Counted from the first letter of the stretch, positions 1 to 6,477 are shown. The stretch: DNA of 8,409 nucleotides from Bacteroidota bacterium (GCA_023428205.1 JAEYZB010000085.1:1-8409), one strand, 5' to 3'. Notes: generated by a model not told the origin, from the sequence alone. Numbers and translations are program-made.

Positions 1-533
1 TTCCAGTCGTTGCCGAACTGCGCGAGCAAATGATTGATGTCATTCACTTTTCGCTCCAGACGCTCCACTCCCACTTTTTGCAGAAAATGCCGTAACGGAA
101 ATGGTTCTATACCACTTTCCATTTCCGAACACGCAATCGGCAGTTGTTGTTTCATTAATGATTCGTAGCGCGAAAGCAAATTTTTATCCACGCGGTTTTG
201 CAATTCCAACACTTCCGCATAGGCGCCATTTTCCAATAGCGTTTTTTCATGTTCACTCTGCCAAACCACGTGCAGAATCACCGTGTTGTATGCCTTATCG
301 CTATGATGCCGGTGTTGCCGCCATTCATTTTCCTTAACGTGGATTTCAATATTGCCCGCAAGGGTAATGTTGCCCGCTTTCACTTTCGCATTTGCAAAAT
401 CAGCGCCTGCATTCGCTTGATAAAACCCTTGCCCGATAATTTCCAACGGAATACCTGACTTTGTGCGCAAATCGCGCTTCTCAAACAGTTGGAATTTCCA
501 GATATAAACTAAAAGCTCTTCCGTTAGCGACAT
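1..533 (-). CDS. DUF2851 family protein, N-terminal 177 residues (truncated by window edge)
   Basis: Reading the minus strand from the ATG at 533 gives an open frame that runs off the left edge, so only the N-terminal part is present. The protein starts MSLTEELLVYIWKFQLF. It then shows the pattern I associate with the DUF2851 family of Bacteroidota: GIPLEII (about 28-34), NAGADF (41-46), a GNIEIHVKENEW block (60-71), and an H-x-H-x-SDKAYNTVILHVVW block (about 74-91). Family members usually have AGPDF where this one has AGADF. The D-F...E-I-H arrangement is faintly like a PD-(D/E)xK nuclease core, but that is only a resemblance and the family's function is unknown to me. The gene diverges from the T9SS cargo gene across a 117-bp spacer in which I see no convincing promoter. 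Family assignment is fairly sure; function is not claimed. Confidence 0.85.
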   Translation of the reverse strand, partial: MSLTEELLVYIWKFQLFEKRDLRTKSGIPLEIIGQGFYQANAGADFANAKVKAGNITLAGNIEIHVKENEWRQHRHHSDKAYNTVILHVVWQSEHEKTLLENGAYAEVLELQNRVDKNLLSRYESLMKQQLPIACSEMESGIEPFPLRHFLQKVGVERLERKVNDINHLLAQFGNDW

Positions 534-650
534 AGTCAGTTTATGTGTTTTCGATGTTTAAAAGTAGTGATATTCTTTCCAATTTCTTAATACTGCAATA
601 ACGGTGTTGTAATGGTGTCGAGCTTCTTTTGCACCATAAAATTAAAAAAT

Positions 651-2249
651 ATGAAAAGAACATTTTTACGCAGTCTTTTTATTGCAGGAATTGCAATGAT
701 TGGAACGGTAGTAAATGCGGCAAATGTAAACGTTACCGCACCTATCACAACTAACACCACTTGGACAAGCGACAACACCTACATTTTGTTTGGTGAAATC
801 ACCGTTAAAAATGCTACGCTGACCATTCAGCCCGGCACCGTAATCAAAGCGGACGCGACTTCTTTGAGCCGCTTGGTGGTGACCCGTAGCGGAAAATTAG
901 TGGCAAACGGAACTGCGACTAACCCGATTGTATTTACATCTAATGCCGCTACACCTGACCGTGGCGACTGGGGTGGAATCAGTATTTTGGGAAATGCGCC
1001 TTTGAACGTAACCGATGCAAACGGAAATCCGATTACTAAGATATTAGAATGCGGAACAGCACCTGATTATGAATTCGGTGGCGCAAACGCTGATGACAGC
1101 TCCGGTGTTTTGACTTATGTACGCATTGAATATGCCGGTTACATTTGCGGAACGAACACAGAATTGAACTCGCTTTCATTGGGCGGTGTGGGTCGCAAAA
1201 CCGTCATCAACCACATTTCTATTCTTTACAGCTTAGATGATGCAATTGAAATTTGGGGCGGAAATGTAAACATTGATCACTTCGCTACCTTCAGCACCCG
1301 TGACGATGATTTTGACACCGACAACGGTTGGTCAGGAAAAGCACAATTCGGTTTGATTGTCCGCGACCCAATGATTGTGGACGAAGCGGACTTGAGCAAC
1401 GGCTTTGAATCAGATAATGACAGCGAAGGCAGCTACAAAACGCCTGCAACAAGTGGTGTACTTTCAAACATTACTGTAGTTGGTCCTGCTGAAACAGTGG
1501 GTTCTACTATCGGAATTCAAAACGGTTACGGAGCGCGTTTGCGTAGAAATACAGCACAAAGTATCTTCAATTCGGTATTTATTGGATTTAACTATGGCTT
1601 GTATTTGGAAGGAGCAGGAACGCAAGGCAAAGCACTTGGAGATACTTTGGAATATAAAAACAACGTAATCGGTGGCTCGGTACTTTCTGCATGGAAAGGC
1701 ACTTTTGACTCGATTTATTTGGCAAATCCGACTACCTCAAACACTGTTTTTGGCGGAAACGCGAATGATGATGTAAAATTAACTGCGCCATATTCTTACC
1801 TTTCTTCTTACACAAACTTTGTTCCGCAAGCCACTTCTCCACTTTTGGGAGCAGCTGATTTCACTTACTCGAAATTAAGCAACGGATTTCAAACAGTAAC
1901 CTACCAAGGTGCTTTTGCTGCAGGCGACAACTGGTTGCAAGGTTGGGCAGGTTATGCAGAACCAACAGGAATCAACAGCGCGAAAGCATACTTTGGCGAA
2001 GTTGCAGTATTTCCGAATCCGGCAAACAGCGTGGTAAATGTGAAAGTGGTAAGCAAAGAAACCATCCATAACGCTACCTTAGACGTAATGGACATCAGCG
2101 GAAGATTGGTACACAGCGAAAACGTATCCATTGCTACAGGAAACAACAACTTCTCATTTGATGTAAACGCTATCGCAAACGGATTGTATTTCGTTCGCGT
2201 GGCAGGTGCTGACTTCTCAGTGAGCCGCAAAGTGAGTGTTGCGAAATAA
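651..2249 (+). CDS. Secreted beta-helix-like protein with T9SS type A C-terminal sorting domain
   Basis: The 532-residue product starts MKRTFLRSLF, with a Sec signal peptide (two basic residues, hydrophobic core, likely cleavage after VNA at about residue 23). I chose this ATG over the in-frame ATG at 612 because the earlier start would put 13 residues in front of the signal peptide, and because the ATG at 651 follows the A-rich leader usual in this phylum. The middle region has the G/N/D/T-rich short-strand pattern of a right-handed parallel beta-helix: a TLTIQPGTVIKA-type opening, then GDWGGISILGNAP, TYVRIEYAG, DDAIEIWGGNVNIDHF, DDDFDTDNGWSGKAQFG and NGFESDND. Two cysteines (in ILECGT and YICGT) could form a disulfide. 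The last ~80 residues match the T9SS type A sorting domain: VFPNPANSVVNV, DVMDISGRLV, NGLYFVRV, then a basic end in KVSVAK. Such domains send cargo across the outer membrane and are usually removed on attachment. Aspartate-rich loops suggest possible calcium binding (inference). No catalytic site is recognisable, so the substrate or partner is unknown. Confidence 0.93.
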   Translation: MKRTFLRSLFIAGIAMIGTVVNAANVNVTAPITTNTTWTSDNTYILFGEITVKNATLTIQPGTVIKADATSLSRLVVTRSGKLVANGTATNPIVFTSNAATPDRGDWGGISILGNAPLNVTDANGNPITKILECGTAPDYEFGGANADDSSGVLTYVRIEYAGYICGTNTELNSLSLGGVGRKTVINHISILYSLDDAIEIWGGNVNIDHFATFSTRDDDFDTDNGWSGKAQFGLIVRDPMIVDEADLSNGFESDNDSEGSYKTPATSGVLSNITVVGPAETVGSTIGIQNGYGARLRRNTAQSIFNSVFIGFNYGLYLEGAGTQGKALGDTLEYKNNVIGGSVLSAWKGTFDSIYLANPTTSNTVFGGNANDDVKLTAPYSYLSSYTNFVPQATSPLLGAADFTYSKLSNGFQTVTYQGAFAAGDNWLQGWAGYAEPTGINSAKAYFGEVAVFPNPANSVVNVKVVSKETIHNATLDVMDISGRLVHSENVSIATGNNNFSFDVNAIANGLYFVRVAGADFSVSRKVSVAK

Positions 2250-2270
2250 TTTCCCTCCTTACTATTATAG

Positions 2271-2299
2271 AAAAAGGTTGCCCGAAGGCAACCTTTTTT
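2271..2299. terminator. Bidirectional Rho-independent terminator
   Basis: A perfect 12-bp stem (2271-2282 with 2287-2298) has a CGAA tetraloop. The GC-rich inner part GGTTGCC/GGCAACC is flanked by an A run on one side and a T run on the other, so it has a U tract on either strand. It lies 21 bp after the T9SS cargo stop and just past the stop of the convergent gene at 2303, and probably ends both transcripts. Confidence 0.93.
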
Positions 2300-2302
2300 G
2301 TT

Positions 2303-2749
2303 TTACACCACTTCCACTTCCTCCCTTTGGCGTTTGGTGGCCTTGTGCTTGCCTTTTGGTTTGGCTTGCCCCACCACCACATCAAAGCCCCATGACTTAA
2401 TGTTTGTCGGATTTTCACTTTGTGTGGTTAAAAGGAATTGTTTGATGCGCTTGGTGGAATTATACAAGGTATTGGGCGTATCGCTCGTTTGTCCTTTTGC
2501 CGTACCGATAGCGGTATAACTTTCTTTCATCGCCTGCTCGGCTTCGGCATAAAGCTGCAAGGCGCGCTCTCGCGCTTCTTTTGCCTTTGCCACCAATTGC
2601 TTGTATTGCGTCATATTTACCACAAAACCGTCCGCCAGCGGGCTCATTCTGCCCATAAGCTCATGATTGTCGTTTATTGTCTGGCATAAATCCAAAAATT
2701 TGTCTGCCTGCTTCACAAAAAGCTCCACTTTTACCGTTCTACGTGCCAT
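2303..2749 (-). CDS. Conserved hypothetical helical protein, Bacteroidota type
   Basis: The 148-residue product starts MARRTVKVELFVKQADKF. I chose the ATG at 2749 over the upstream start at 2770 because AGAGGAAA sits directly before it, one of the few Shine-Dalgarno-like sequences in the window. The MxRxTVKVEL start also matches small Bacteroidota proteins I recall. The order of parts is: a short N-terminal strand, a helix, a conserved-looking MSPLADG turn (35-41), a long charged alanine-rich helix (about 46-82), GQTSDTPNTLYNSTKRIKQFL (87-107), a SWGFDVVVG motif (119-127) and a lysine-rich tail. It has no signal peptide, membrane segment or catalytic motif. I recognise the general family (small proteins ending in a W-G-F-x-V-V-V-G motif plus basic tail) but know no function. 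It converges on the T9SS cargo gene and shares its terminator. Confidence 0.82.
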   Translation of the reverse strand: MARRTVKVELFVKQADKFLDLCQTINDNHELMGRMSPLADGFVVNMTQYKQLVAKAKEARERALQLYAEAEQAMKESYTAIGTAKGQTSDTPNTLYNSTKRIKQFLLTTQSENPTNIKSWGFDVVVGQAKPKGKHKATKRQREEVEVV

Positions 2750-2858
2750 TTTCCTCTGTTTATGTTGCAAGTATAAAAGTTATGGCAAAATAATTGTGGA
2801 TAATTACAAAAACTATTCAATTTATTATACAGTAAGTTCTATTTATCAGATAATAATG

Positions 2859-2921
2859 AATCCTTATTTCAAAATCATTCAACCCTATTTTAGAATGAAT
2901 AGAACTTATTTTGAAATAAAT
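2859..2921. repeat. Three degenerate 21-bp tandem units with an embedded 12-bp inverted repeat
   Basis: Three consecutive 21-bp units (2859-2879, 2880-2900, 2901-2921) share TATTT-Y-x-A/G-A-A/T at the same offset. The arms TTATTTCAAAAT (2864-2875) and ATTTTGAAATAA (2908-2919) are perfect inverted complements, and a smaller pair CATTC/GAATG lies inside them. The tract is in the AT-rich spacer between tsaE and the 2303-2749 gene, about 110-170 bp upstream of that gene's start. The plus strand reads as Y-F-containing heptads to a stop at 2930, but there is no reason to think it is translated. It could be a regulator site or simply a decayed repeat. The rest of 2750-3000 shows nothing I can name. 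Confidence 0.5.
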
Positions 2922-3000
2922 AAAAGCTAATTACAATAGCTGACCTAAAGCTGCTACAAGTCTGCTTATCTCCAAAGTGAATAAGTCTTGAAAATGTGGA

Positions 3001-3411
3001 TTAAGCGATGGAAATTTCGCGGGTGCCGTCCGGCAGAATGGAAATAAAGAGTTCCGTGCCCGAAACGTGGTCTGCGATGATTTCGTACCACTCAATGAAA
3101 CAGTATTTATCACTGTCCAAATATTCGTGCAGACCGATAGCTTCTGCTTCTTCTATATTTTTTAAACGATACAAGTCTGCATGATAAACCAGCGTCTTGC
3201 CGTTCTTATCCGCATATTCGTTGATGATGGAGAAAGAAGGAGATGATAGCCCGGAGTTTACATCCAAGGCTTCACAAAAGGCTTTGATTAAAGTCGTTTT
3301 CCCTGCACCAAGCGAACCTTTCAGTAGAAAAATGCGTTCTCCCGGGTAGTCCGCGAGAATTTGCTGCGCGACATTACGTACGCTTTCTAAAGAATAGGTT
3401 ATCGTTTTCAT
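3001..3411 (-). CDS. tsaE: tRNA threonylcarbamoyladenosine biosynthesis ATPase TsaE (YjeE)
   Basis: The 136-residue product matches the compact TsaE P-loop fold, which is usually about 130-155 residues. The Walker A loop GSLGAGKTT is at 32-40. The switch-like SSPSFSIINEY segment (56-66) corresponds to the family's SPTF...EY motif, with serine in place of the usual threonine. YHADLYRL (76-83) is the H-x-D-L-Y-R-L signature, and FIEWYE (105-110) is the IEWPE-type motif, with Y replacing P. TsaE works in the cytoplasm with TsaB and TsaD to make N6-threonylcarbamoyladenosine at position 37 of ANN-decoding tRNAs, and its ATP hydrolysis drives the TsaBDE cycle. The ATG at 3411 begins a normal N-terminus (MKTITYSLE). 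An 8-bp inverted repeat covers this start (see 3410-3443). mazG lies upstream across 140 bp of hairpin-rich spacer, so co-transcription is uncertain. Confidence 0.96.
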   Translation of the reverse strand: MKTITYSLESVRNVAQQILADYPGERIFLLKGSLGAGKTTLIKAFCEALDVNSGLSSPSFSIINEYADKNGKTLVYHADLYRLKNIEEAEAIGLHEYLDSDKYCFIEWYEIIADHVSGTELFISILPDGTREISIA

Positions 3412-3443
3412 TCTGCGAAAATAAAATAATATTTCCGCAGAAT
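3410..3443 (-). promoter_or_regulatory. 8-bp perfect inverted repeat covering the tsaE start codon
   Basis: ATTCTGCG (3410-3417) and CGCAGAAT (3436-3443) are perfect inverted complements with an 18-bp AT-only-to-C spacer. In a minus-strand transcript the 3' arm contains the first bases of the tsaE ATG, so a hairpin would bury the start. It could equally be a dimeric operator over the promoter. A TATTTTCG in the spacer is one base off the Bacteroidota -7 box TAnnTTTG, but I see no matching -33 element. Function is inferred only. Confidence 0.4.
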
Positions 3444-3476
3444 CTCATAACCTCCTCGTTTTTTCAGGGGACTTGC

Positions 3477-3497
3477 AAATGGTCGAAAAAAACGAGG
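3477..3497 (+). repeat. Dispersed GGTCGAAAAAAACG motif, copy 1 (intergenic)
   Basis: AAATGGTCGAAAAAAACG occupies 3477-3494 and is followed by AGG. The same 18 bases occur, inverted, at 5235-5252. Close variants lie inside mazG (3773-3797) and at the end of the ceramidase gene (7454-7478). The segment overlaps the mazG terminator hairpin. Confidence 0.7.
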
Positions 3498-3528
3498 TCA
3501 TTGAGCCTGTCGAAATGAGCCCGTTTTT
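3486..3528 (-). terminator. Probable mazG terminator inside a REP-like hairpin
   Basis: Arms 3488-3502 and 3514-3528 pair at 13 of 15 positions around an 11-nt loop (GAGCCTGTCGA). In the minus-strand transcript the 3' arm ends in a run of seven U residues (3492-3486). This begins about 24 nt after the mazG stop, as expected for a Rho-independent terminator. The loop region carries TGAGCCTGTCGAA, a core I associate with widely dispersed intergenic hairpins in bacteria. The U-side arm could instead pair perfectly over 11 bp with 3454-3464, which would compete with the terminator hairpin. Confidence 0.6.
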
Positions 3529-3551
3529 CATCAACTCTTGCTGATTATCGT

Positions 3552-4358
3552 TTAACCATTTGTTTTTTTCGCCTCATTCCAAATGGCGTCCATTTCGCCA
3601 AGCGTCATATCTTTCAGATTTTTGTTTTGCGCTTGTGCCGTTTCTTCTATATAGCGAAAACGCTTTAAAAATTTCTGATTGGAAAGCTCCAGGCAATATT
3701 CCGGGTCAAGGTTTAGAAAACGCGCGTAATTCACAAGAGCAAACAATACATCGCCAAACTCATTCTGAATATTCTGCTCGTTTTTTTCCACCACTTCGTG
3801 TTGCAACTCTCCCATTTCTTCCTGCACCTTCGCCCAAACGTCCGCGATGTTGTCCCACTCAAAACCGACTTGTCCGGCTTTTTCCTGAATACGCAAGGCT
3901 TTTATCAAGGAAGGTAGTCCGTTTGGCACACCGCCCATAATGGATTTTCTGCCTTCTTTGAGTTTCAGCTGCTCCCAGTTTTTCTTCACATCTTCTTCGC
4001 TTTGTACCTCGCGTAAAGCCGAATCGCCCGCTGTGGTGCCATAAACATGCGGGTGGCGGGCAATCAGTTTATCGCAAAGCGCATTGATGATGCCGGCAAT
4101 ATCCGTTTGTCCTTGCTCCTCTCCTATTTTTGCATAAAACACAATGTGCAACAAAATATCGCCCAACTCTTCTTTGATGTTTTTCCAATCGCTTTTCACG
4201 ATAGCGTCCGAAAGTTCGTAGGTTTCTTCAATCGTCAAATGGCGCAAACTTTCAATGGTTTGTTTCCTATCCCACGGACATTGCTCACGCAATTCGTCCA
4301 TGATTTTCAAAATGCGTCCGAACGCTTCTTTCTTTTTTTCTTCATTAACCATTGCCAT
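3552..4358 (-). CDS. mazG: Nucleoside triphosphate pyrophosphohydrolase MazG
   Basis: The protein is about 268 residues, close to the 263 of E. coli MazG, with the tandem two-domain layout. Residues here are numbered from a TTG codon at 4364. The first all-alpha domain carries EETYE (46-50) and EELGD (65-69), and the second QEEMGE (181-186) and EFGD (202-205). These are the EExxE...ExxD clusters that bind magnesium. HPHVYG (104-109), the KxxWExxK-like NWEQLK (129-134) and GVPNGLPSLIKA (145-156) are further family signatures. MazG hydrolyses (d)NTPs to monophosphates and pyrophosphate, as house-cleaning and, in E. coli, limiting MazEF toxicity and ppGpp. Start candidates are TTG 4364, ATG 4358 and ATG 4352; I take the ATG at 4358, with 4352 nearly as likely. 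The gene starts 13 bp after the stop of the YgjP-like gene, so the two are probably co-transcribed. A copy of the dispersed repeat motif encodes EVVEKNEQ in the second domain. Confidence 0.96.
   Translation of the reverse strand: MAMVNEEKKKEAFGRILKIMDELREQCPWDRKQTIESLRHLTIEETYELSDAIVKSDWKNIKEELGDILLHIVFYAKIGEEQGQTDIAGIINALCDKLIARHPHVYGTTAGDSALREVQSEEDVKKNWEQLKLKEGRKSIMGGVPNGLPSLIKALRIQEKAGQVGFEWDNIADVWAKVQEEMGELQHEVVEKNEQNIQNEFGDVLFALVNYARFLNLDPEYCLELSNQKFLKRFRYIEETAQAQNKNLKDMTLGEMDAIWNEAKKTNG
3773..3797 (-). repeat. Dispersed GGTYGAAAAAAAYG motif, copy 2 (within mazG)
   Basis: On the minus strand this reads GAAGTGGTGGAAAAAAACG followed by AGCAGA, encoding EVVEKNEQ. It differs at only 2 of 25 positions from the segment at 7454-7478 at the end of the ceramidase gene, where the frame and peptide are the same. 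Its central part resembles the intergenic copies at 3477 and 5235. Confidence 0.65.
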
Positions 4359-4371
4359 TATCAATTATCCA

Positions 4372-5160
4372 TTAAAGATAGTATTTGTGCGAGTTCTCTT
4401 TCAAAAACCGTTCTTTCTCCTGATAGTTCGGCATGATTTTTTCCACCAAAGTCCAAAAGCGCTGCGAGTGATTGTGGTGCACCAAATGCGCGAGTTCGTG
4501 TATCAAAACATAATCCACCACATCTTGCGGGGCAAACAGCAAACGCAGGGAAATATTGATGTTTCCTTGTGTAGAGCAACTTCCCCAATTGCTCGTGTTG
4601 TACTTAATTTTTACGCTGTTTATTTCTTTGCGGAAATAGCGGTTATTCAGTTCGTGAATCCGCTCGGTGACAATCGGCAAAAAGAATTTCGCCAAACACT
4701 AGGACACCAAATAGCTGTTCGTGCTGATTTGCGCCTCTGCCGAAAGCCCTTTGGCAAGCGCAATCACAATTTGCTGATTGAAAATACGAGCCGTACTCTT
4801 GGCGCTCTCATGAAAGAAAATATTGATGGCAAAATCATAGCCGCCTACGCGAATTACTTCTCCATTCACATACTTTCGCTGCGGTAAAAAGTCCAGGAGT
4901 TCCGGCTTATCGCCCAGTTTTTCTTTTGCCCATTTCAAGAAAGTATCAATGTTTTTGCGCTGCTCGTCTTTCGGTTGTTTGGCGCTGATTTTAATGGTAA
5001 TTCCGTTGTGGTTCACCGTTACGCGATTGTTGTAGCGCTCCTCAAACAGAATCCGAACAGGTACCTGCCGCTCACCAACAGCAAGTTCAAAGGTTTCGGT
5101 ACGGATGCGTTCTTCGCGCGCCAAAACAGGTGCAAACTCTTTAAAAAGCGACAATAACAT
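4372..5160 (-). pseudogene. YgjP/SprT-like zinc metallopeptidase (DUF45), interrupted by one in-frame TAG
   Basis: Two open stretches in one frame are separated only by a TAG at 4699-4701. From the ATG at 5160 the N-terminal part is 153 residues and carries the beta-rich DUF45 region (RILFEERYNNRVTVNHNG onward). After TAG the same frame continues CLAKFFLPIVTERIHELNNRYF, then NWGSCS and the catalytic motif HELAH (codons 4500-4486) followed by HHNHSQRFW. HExxH plus the downstream His (in NHSQRFW) is the expected zinc site, with the motif Glu as general base. Joined, the product would be about 262 residues, normal for the family, and no frame change is needed. The break falls in a helix just before the conserved LPIVTER segment, so neither half should be an active enzyme by itself. 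Alternatives are a real nonsense mutation, a sequencing error, or restart at the TTG at 4695. The remaining sequence is undamaged, so any mutation is recent. mazG follows 13 bp downstream. Confidence 0.85.
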
Positions 5161-5234
5161 TTGCGCCAAAAATGGGTGCTAATCCGCTGAAACAGAAATT
5201 AATTTGTCCACATTCGGGGAAAGAAAAAACAGCC

Positions 5235-5252
5235 CGTTTTTTTCGACCATTT
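5235..5252 (-). repeat. Dispersed GGTCGAAAAAAACG motif, copy 3 (intergenic)
   Basis: On the minus strand this is AAATGGTCGAAAAAAACG, identical over 18 bases to 3477-3494. It lies between the YgjP-like gene and the membrane-protein gene. Overlapping it, AAAAAAC (5224-5230) and GTTTTTT (5236-5242) form a 7-bp AT-rich stem with a 5-nt loop and a T-rich flank on each strand. That could act as a weak terminator for the membrane-protein gene, but its GC content is low. Confidence 0.6.
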
Positions 5253-5267
5253 CAAAGATAAAAAATA

Positions 5268-5307
5268 AGCAGATTTTAGATTCAGGCACCGCTCCGCTCA
5301 TGCTTGC
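5268..5307. repeat. 40-bp intergenic repeat, copy A
   Basis: This segment matches 5768-5807 at 33 of 40 positions, with no gaps and an offset of exactly 500 bp. Both begin AGCAGATTTTA and contain GCACCGCT. The minus strand carries AGCGGAGCG, a one-base variant of the AGCGAAGCG core found at the other sites. The two copies flank the membrane-protein gene. Confidence 0.7.
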
Positions 5308-5321
5308 CCCTATGGGAAAGT

Positions 5322-5741
5322 TCAATTTTGTTTTTCGATTTTATTTGCCACACTGCGTTCAATGAAAACAAGCCCGCATATTATGATTATTTCCACCCAA
5401 AAATAAGTCAGCCCGAGACCGGTAAGTTGCTTGTAATAATTAATTAAAAGACCGGCAGTCAATAGACAGTAAAGCAGATTGGCAACACTTATTATTTTGA
5501 TGAATGGCATCCAATTTTCTTTTAAGAATAAAAAACAAATCGCTGAATAAACACAAAAGCAAGCAGCTATTGCAGAAAGGTAAGTAAGGGCTGTTTTAGG
5601 CATCCCGAAATACCCGTTGAAGTTTCTCAATACGAAAAACAGCAATAAGGTAGTAAGCATTGCCCCTATACTATCGATTAAGAAAAGCGTCCCGGGTTTT
5701 CTTACTAAGTGATTAATCATTTTTTCAATAGCACGATTCAT
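5322..5741 (-). CDS. Small four-helix membrane protein, unknown function
   Basis: The 139-residue product starts at the ATG at 5741 (MNRAIEKMINHLVRKPG); a start at the internal Met 8 is possible. Four hydrophobic segments are visible at about 18-38, 51-73, 81-101 and 109-127, joined by short loops. NFNGYFGMPKTALTYLS follows helix 1, and NWMPFIKIISVANLLYCLLT runs into helix 3. I recall similar small proteins in Bacteroidota genomes with the same FGMPK and NLLYC motifs, all described only as hypothetical membrane proteins. There is no signal peptide cleavage site and no polar catalytic motif, and function cannot be assigned. The gene stands alone between two copies of a 40-bp repeat (5268-5307, 5768-5807), with about 100 bp to the DinB gene upstream. 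Confidence 0.82.
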   Translation of the reverse strand: MNRAIEKMINHLVRKPGTLFLIDSIGAMLTTLLLFFVLRNFNGYFGMPKTALTYLSAIAACFCVYSAICFLFLKENWMPFIKIISVANLLYCLLTAGLLINYYKQLTGLGLTYFWVEIIIICGLVFIERSVANKIEKQN

Positions 5742-5767
5742 TTTTTCAGATGCAGATTTTTATAACG

Positions 5768-5807
5768 AGCAGATTTTACACACAAGCACCGCTTCGCTAA
5801 TGCTCGC
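5768..5807. repeat. 40-bp intergenic repeat, copy B, with AGCGAAGCG core
   Basis: This is the partner of 5268-5307. On the minus strand AGCA and TGCT arms enclose TTAGCGAAGCGG, making a small REP-like hairpin. The core AGCGAAGCG (5790-5798) is the same as in the two MITE-like copies at 6340 and 6971. Confidence 0.7.
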
Positions 5808-5839
5808 GCGAGGTGGGCGATACGGAAAGCATTTAGCTT

Positions 5840-6298
5840 TTAAACAGTTCCGTATTTATTGATAATCGCCATTTGCCCTGCGTGGTAAGCTGTGTGTGAT
5901 ACAATTCTACCAAAGGCTTCTGCCTTGGTTTTTGTTCCAAATTTTTTGGTGGCAATAGTCGCCTCCCAATCAGCATCTGTTTGTTTTTCAACAATAGATT
6001 TTAGTTTCTCAAAAGATTCAGCAACATAGTTTTTCAAGGTTTCTAAATCTGTCCATTCACCTGTATCTTTTTTTTCAATCACCGTTTTCGCAATTACTTT
6101 AACAGCATTATCGCCAAAAACATTTTTGGCAAAAAGCAACTCTACATCACCGATATGGCGAATAAGGAAGCCCACTGAATTAGGTGAATTGCCAAGTTTC
6201 TTTTGCAAATCAGTTTCGGTTAAAGTATCTAACTGATTAGCAAATCGTGTTCTGGATTCTATCCAAAGTTCCAGTAAGATGTCTGTTTTGTTTTTCAT
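5840..6298 (-). CDS. DinB-fold protein (DinB/YfiT superfamily), putative metal-dependent enzyme
   Basis: The 152-residue product has the length and pattern of a four-helix DinB-like protein. NSVGFLIRHIGDVELLFAKNVFG carries His 48 at the end of helix 2, and RIVSHTAYHAGQMAIINKYG carries His 135 and His 139 in the last helix. These three histidines are where the superfamily binds its divalent metal. Superfamily members include thiol transferases using bacillithiol or mycothiol and many proteins of unknown activity, so no substrate can be given. The start is the ATG at 6298. The gene ends 98 bp before the membrane-protein gene and begins next to a MITE-like repeat (6340-6467), so it is probably transcribed alone. 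Family assignment is strong; enzymatic role is open. Confidence 0.9.
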   Translation of the reverse strand: MKNKTDILLELWIESRTRFANQLDTLTETDLQKKLGNSPNSVGFLIRHIGDVELLFAKNVFGDNAVKVIAKTVIEKKDTGEWTDLETLKNYVAESFEKLKSIVEKQTDADWEATIATKKFGTKTKAEAFGRIVSHTAYHAGQMAIINKYGTV

Positions 6299-6339
6299 AG
6301 AATGAAATTAAAAATATATCCTGAAATGATAATACCCAT

Positions 6340-6467
6340 CCTCGTTTAGCGAAGCGTAACGAGGATGCTCTTTCATTATTTCTTTATAACAAACTCATCG
6401 CTTCTTTTATTGCGTTACAAATGCAAAGCTAAAAAAACATCCTCGTTGCAAACGAGGACGAGTAGGG
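6340..6467. mobile_element. MITE-like repeat, copy 1 (about 128 bp)
   Basis: This segment matches 6971-7096 with about eight substitutions and one 2-bp length difference. Each end is a hairpin built on the same arms. At the left, CATCCTCGTT (6337-6346) pairs with AACGAGGATG (6358-6367), with AGCGAAGCG in the loop. At the right, TCCTCGTT pairs with AACGAGGA around GCA (6440-6458). The outer arms therefore also form a terminal inverted repeat of about 11 bp with one mismatch. There is no coding capacity. It lies between the DUF488 stop and the DinB start. Confidence 0.75.
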
Positions 6468-6477
6468 TATTGTTCAT

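Noticed and set aside
624..631. TTCTTTTG as a Bacteroidota -7 promoter box for the cargo gene
   Set aside because: It is one base off TAnnTTTG, and the only nearby TTG is too close to serve as the -33 element.
612..650. Earlier ATG for the T9SS cargo gene
   Set aside because: It would place 13 residues before a clear signal peptide. The region also forms a small ATGGTG/CACCAT inverted repeat, which is too weak to call.
2768..2775. Minus-strand TATACTTG as a -7 box for the 148-residue hypothetical gene
   Set aside because: One mismatch to TAnnTTTG and no TTG at a suitable distance upstream.
2931..3113. Minus-strand 60-codon frame overlapping the end of tsaE
   Set aside because: It is a shadow in another frame of tsaE and the spacer, without any start signal or homology I recognise.
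3479..3544. Plus-strand 21-codon micro-ORF starting MVEKNEVIEPVEM
   Set aside because: It is made entirely of REP-like hairpin sequence, lacks a leader, and its VEKNE similarity to other copies follows from the shared repeat.
4255..4887. Long plus-strand frame of 210 codons opposite mazG and the peptidase
   Set aside because: It is antisense to two well-supported genes and has no recognisable motif or leader.
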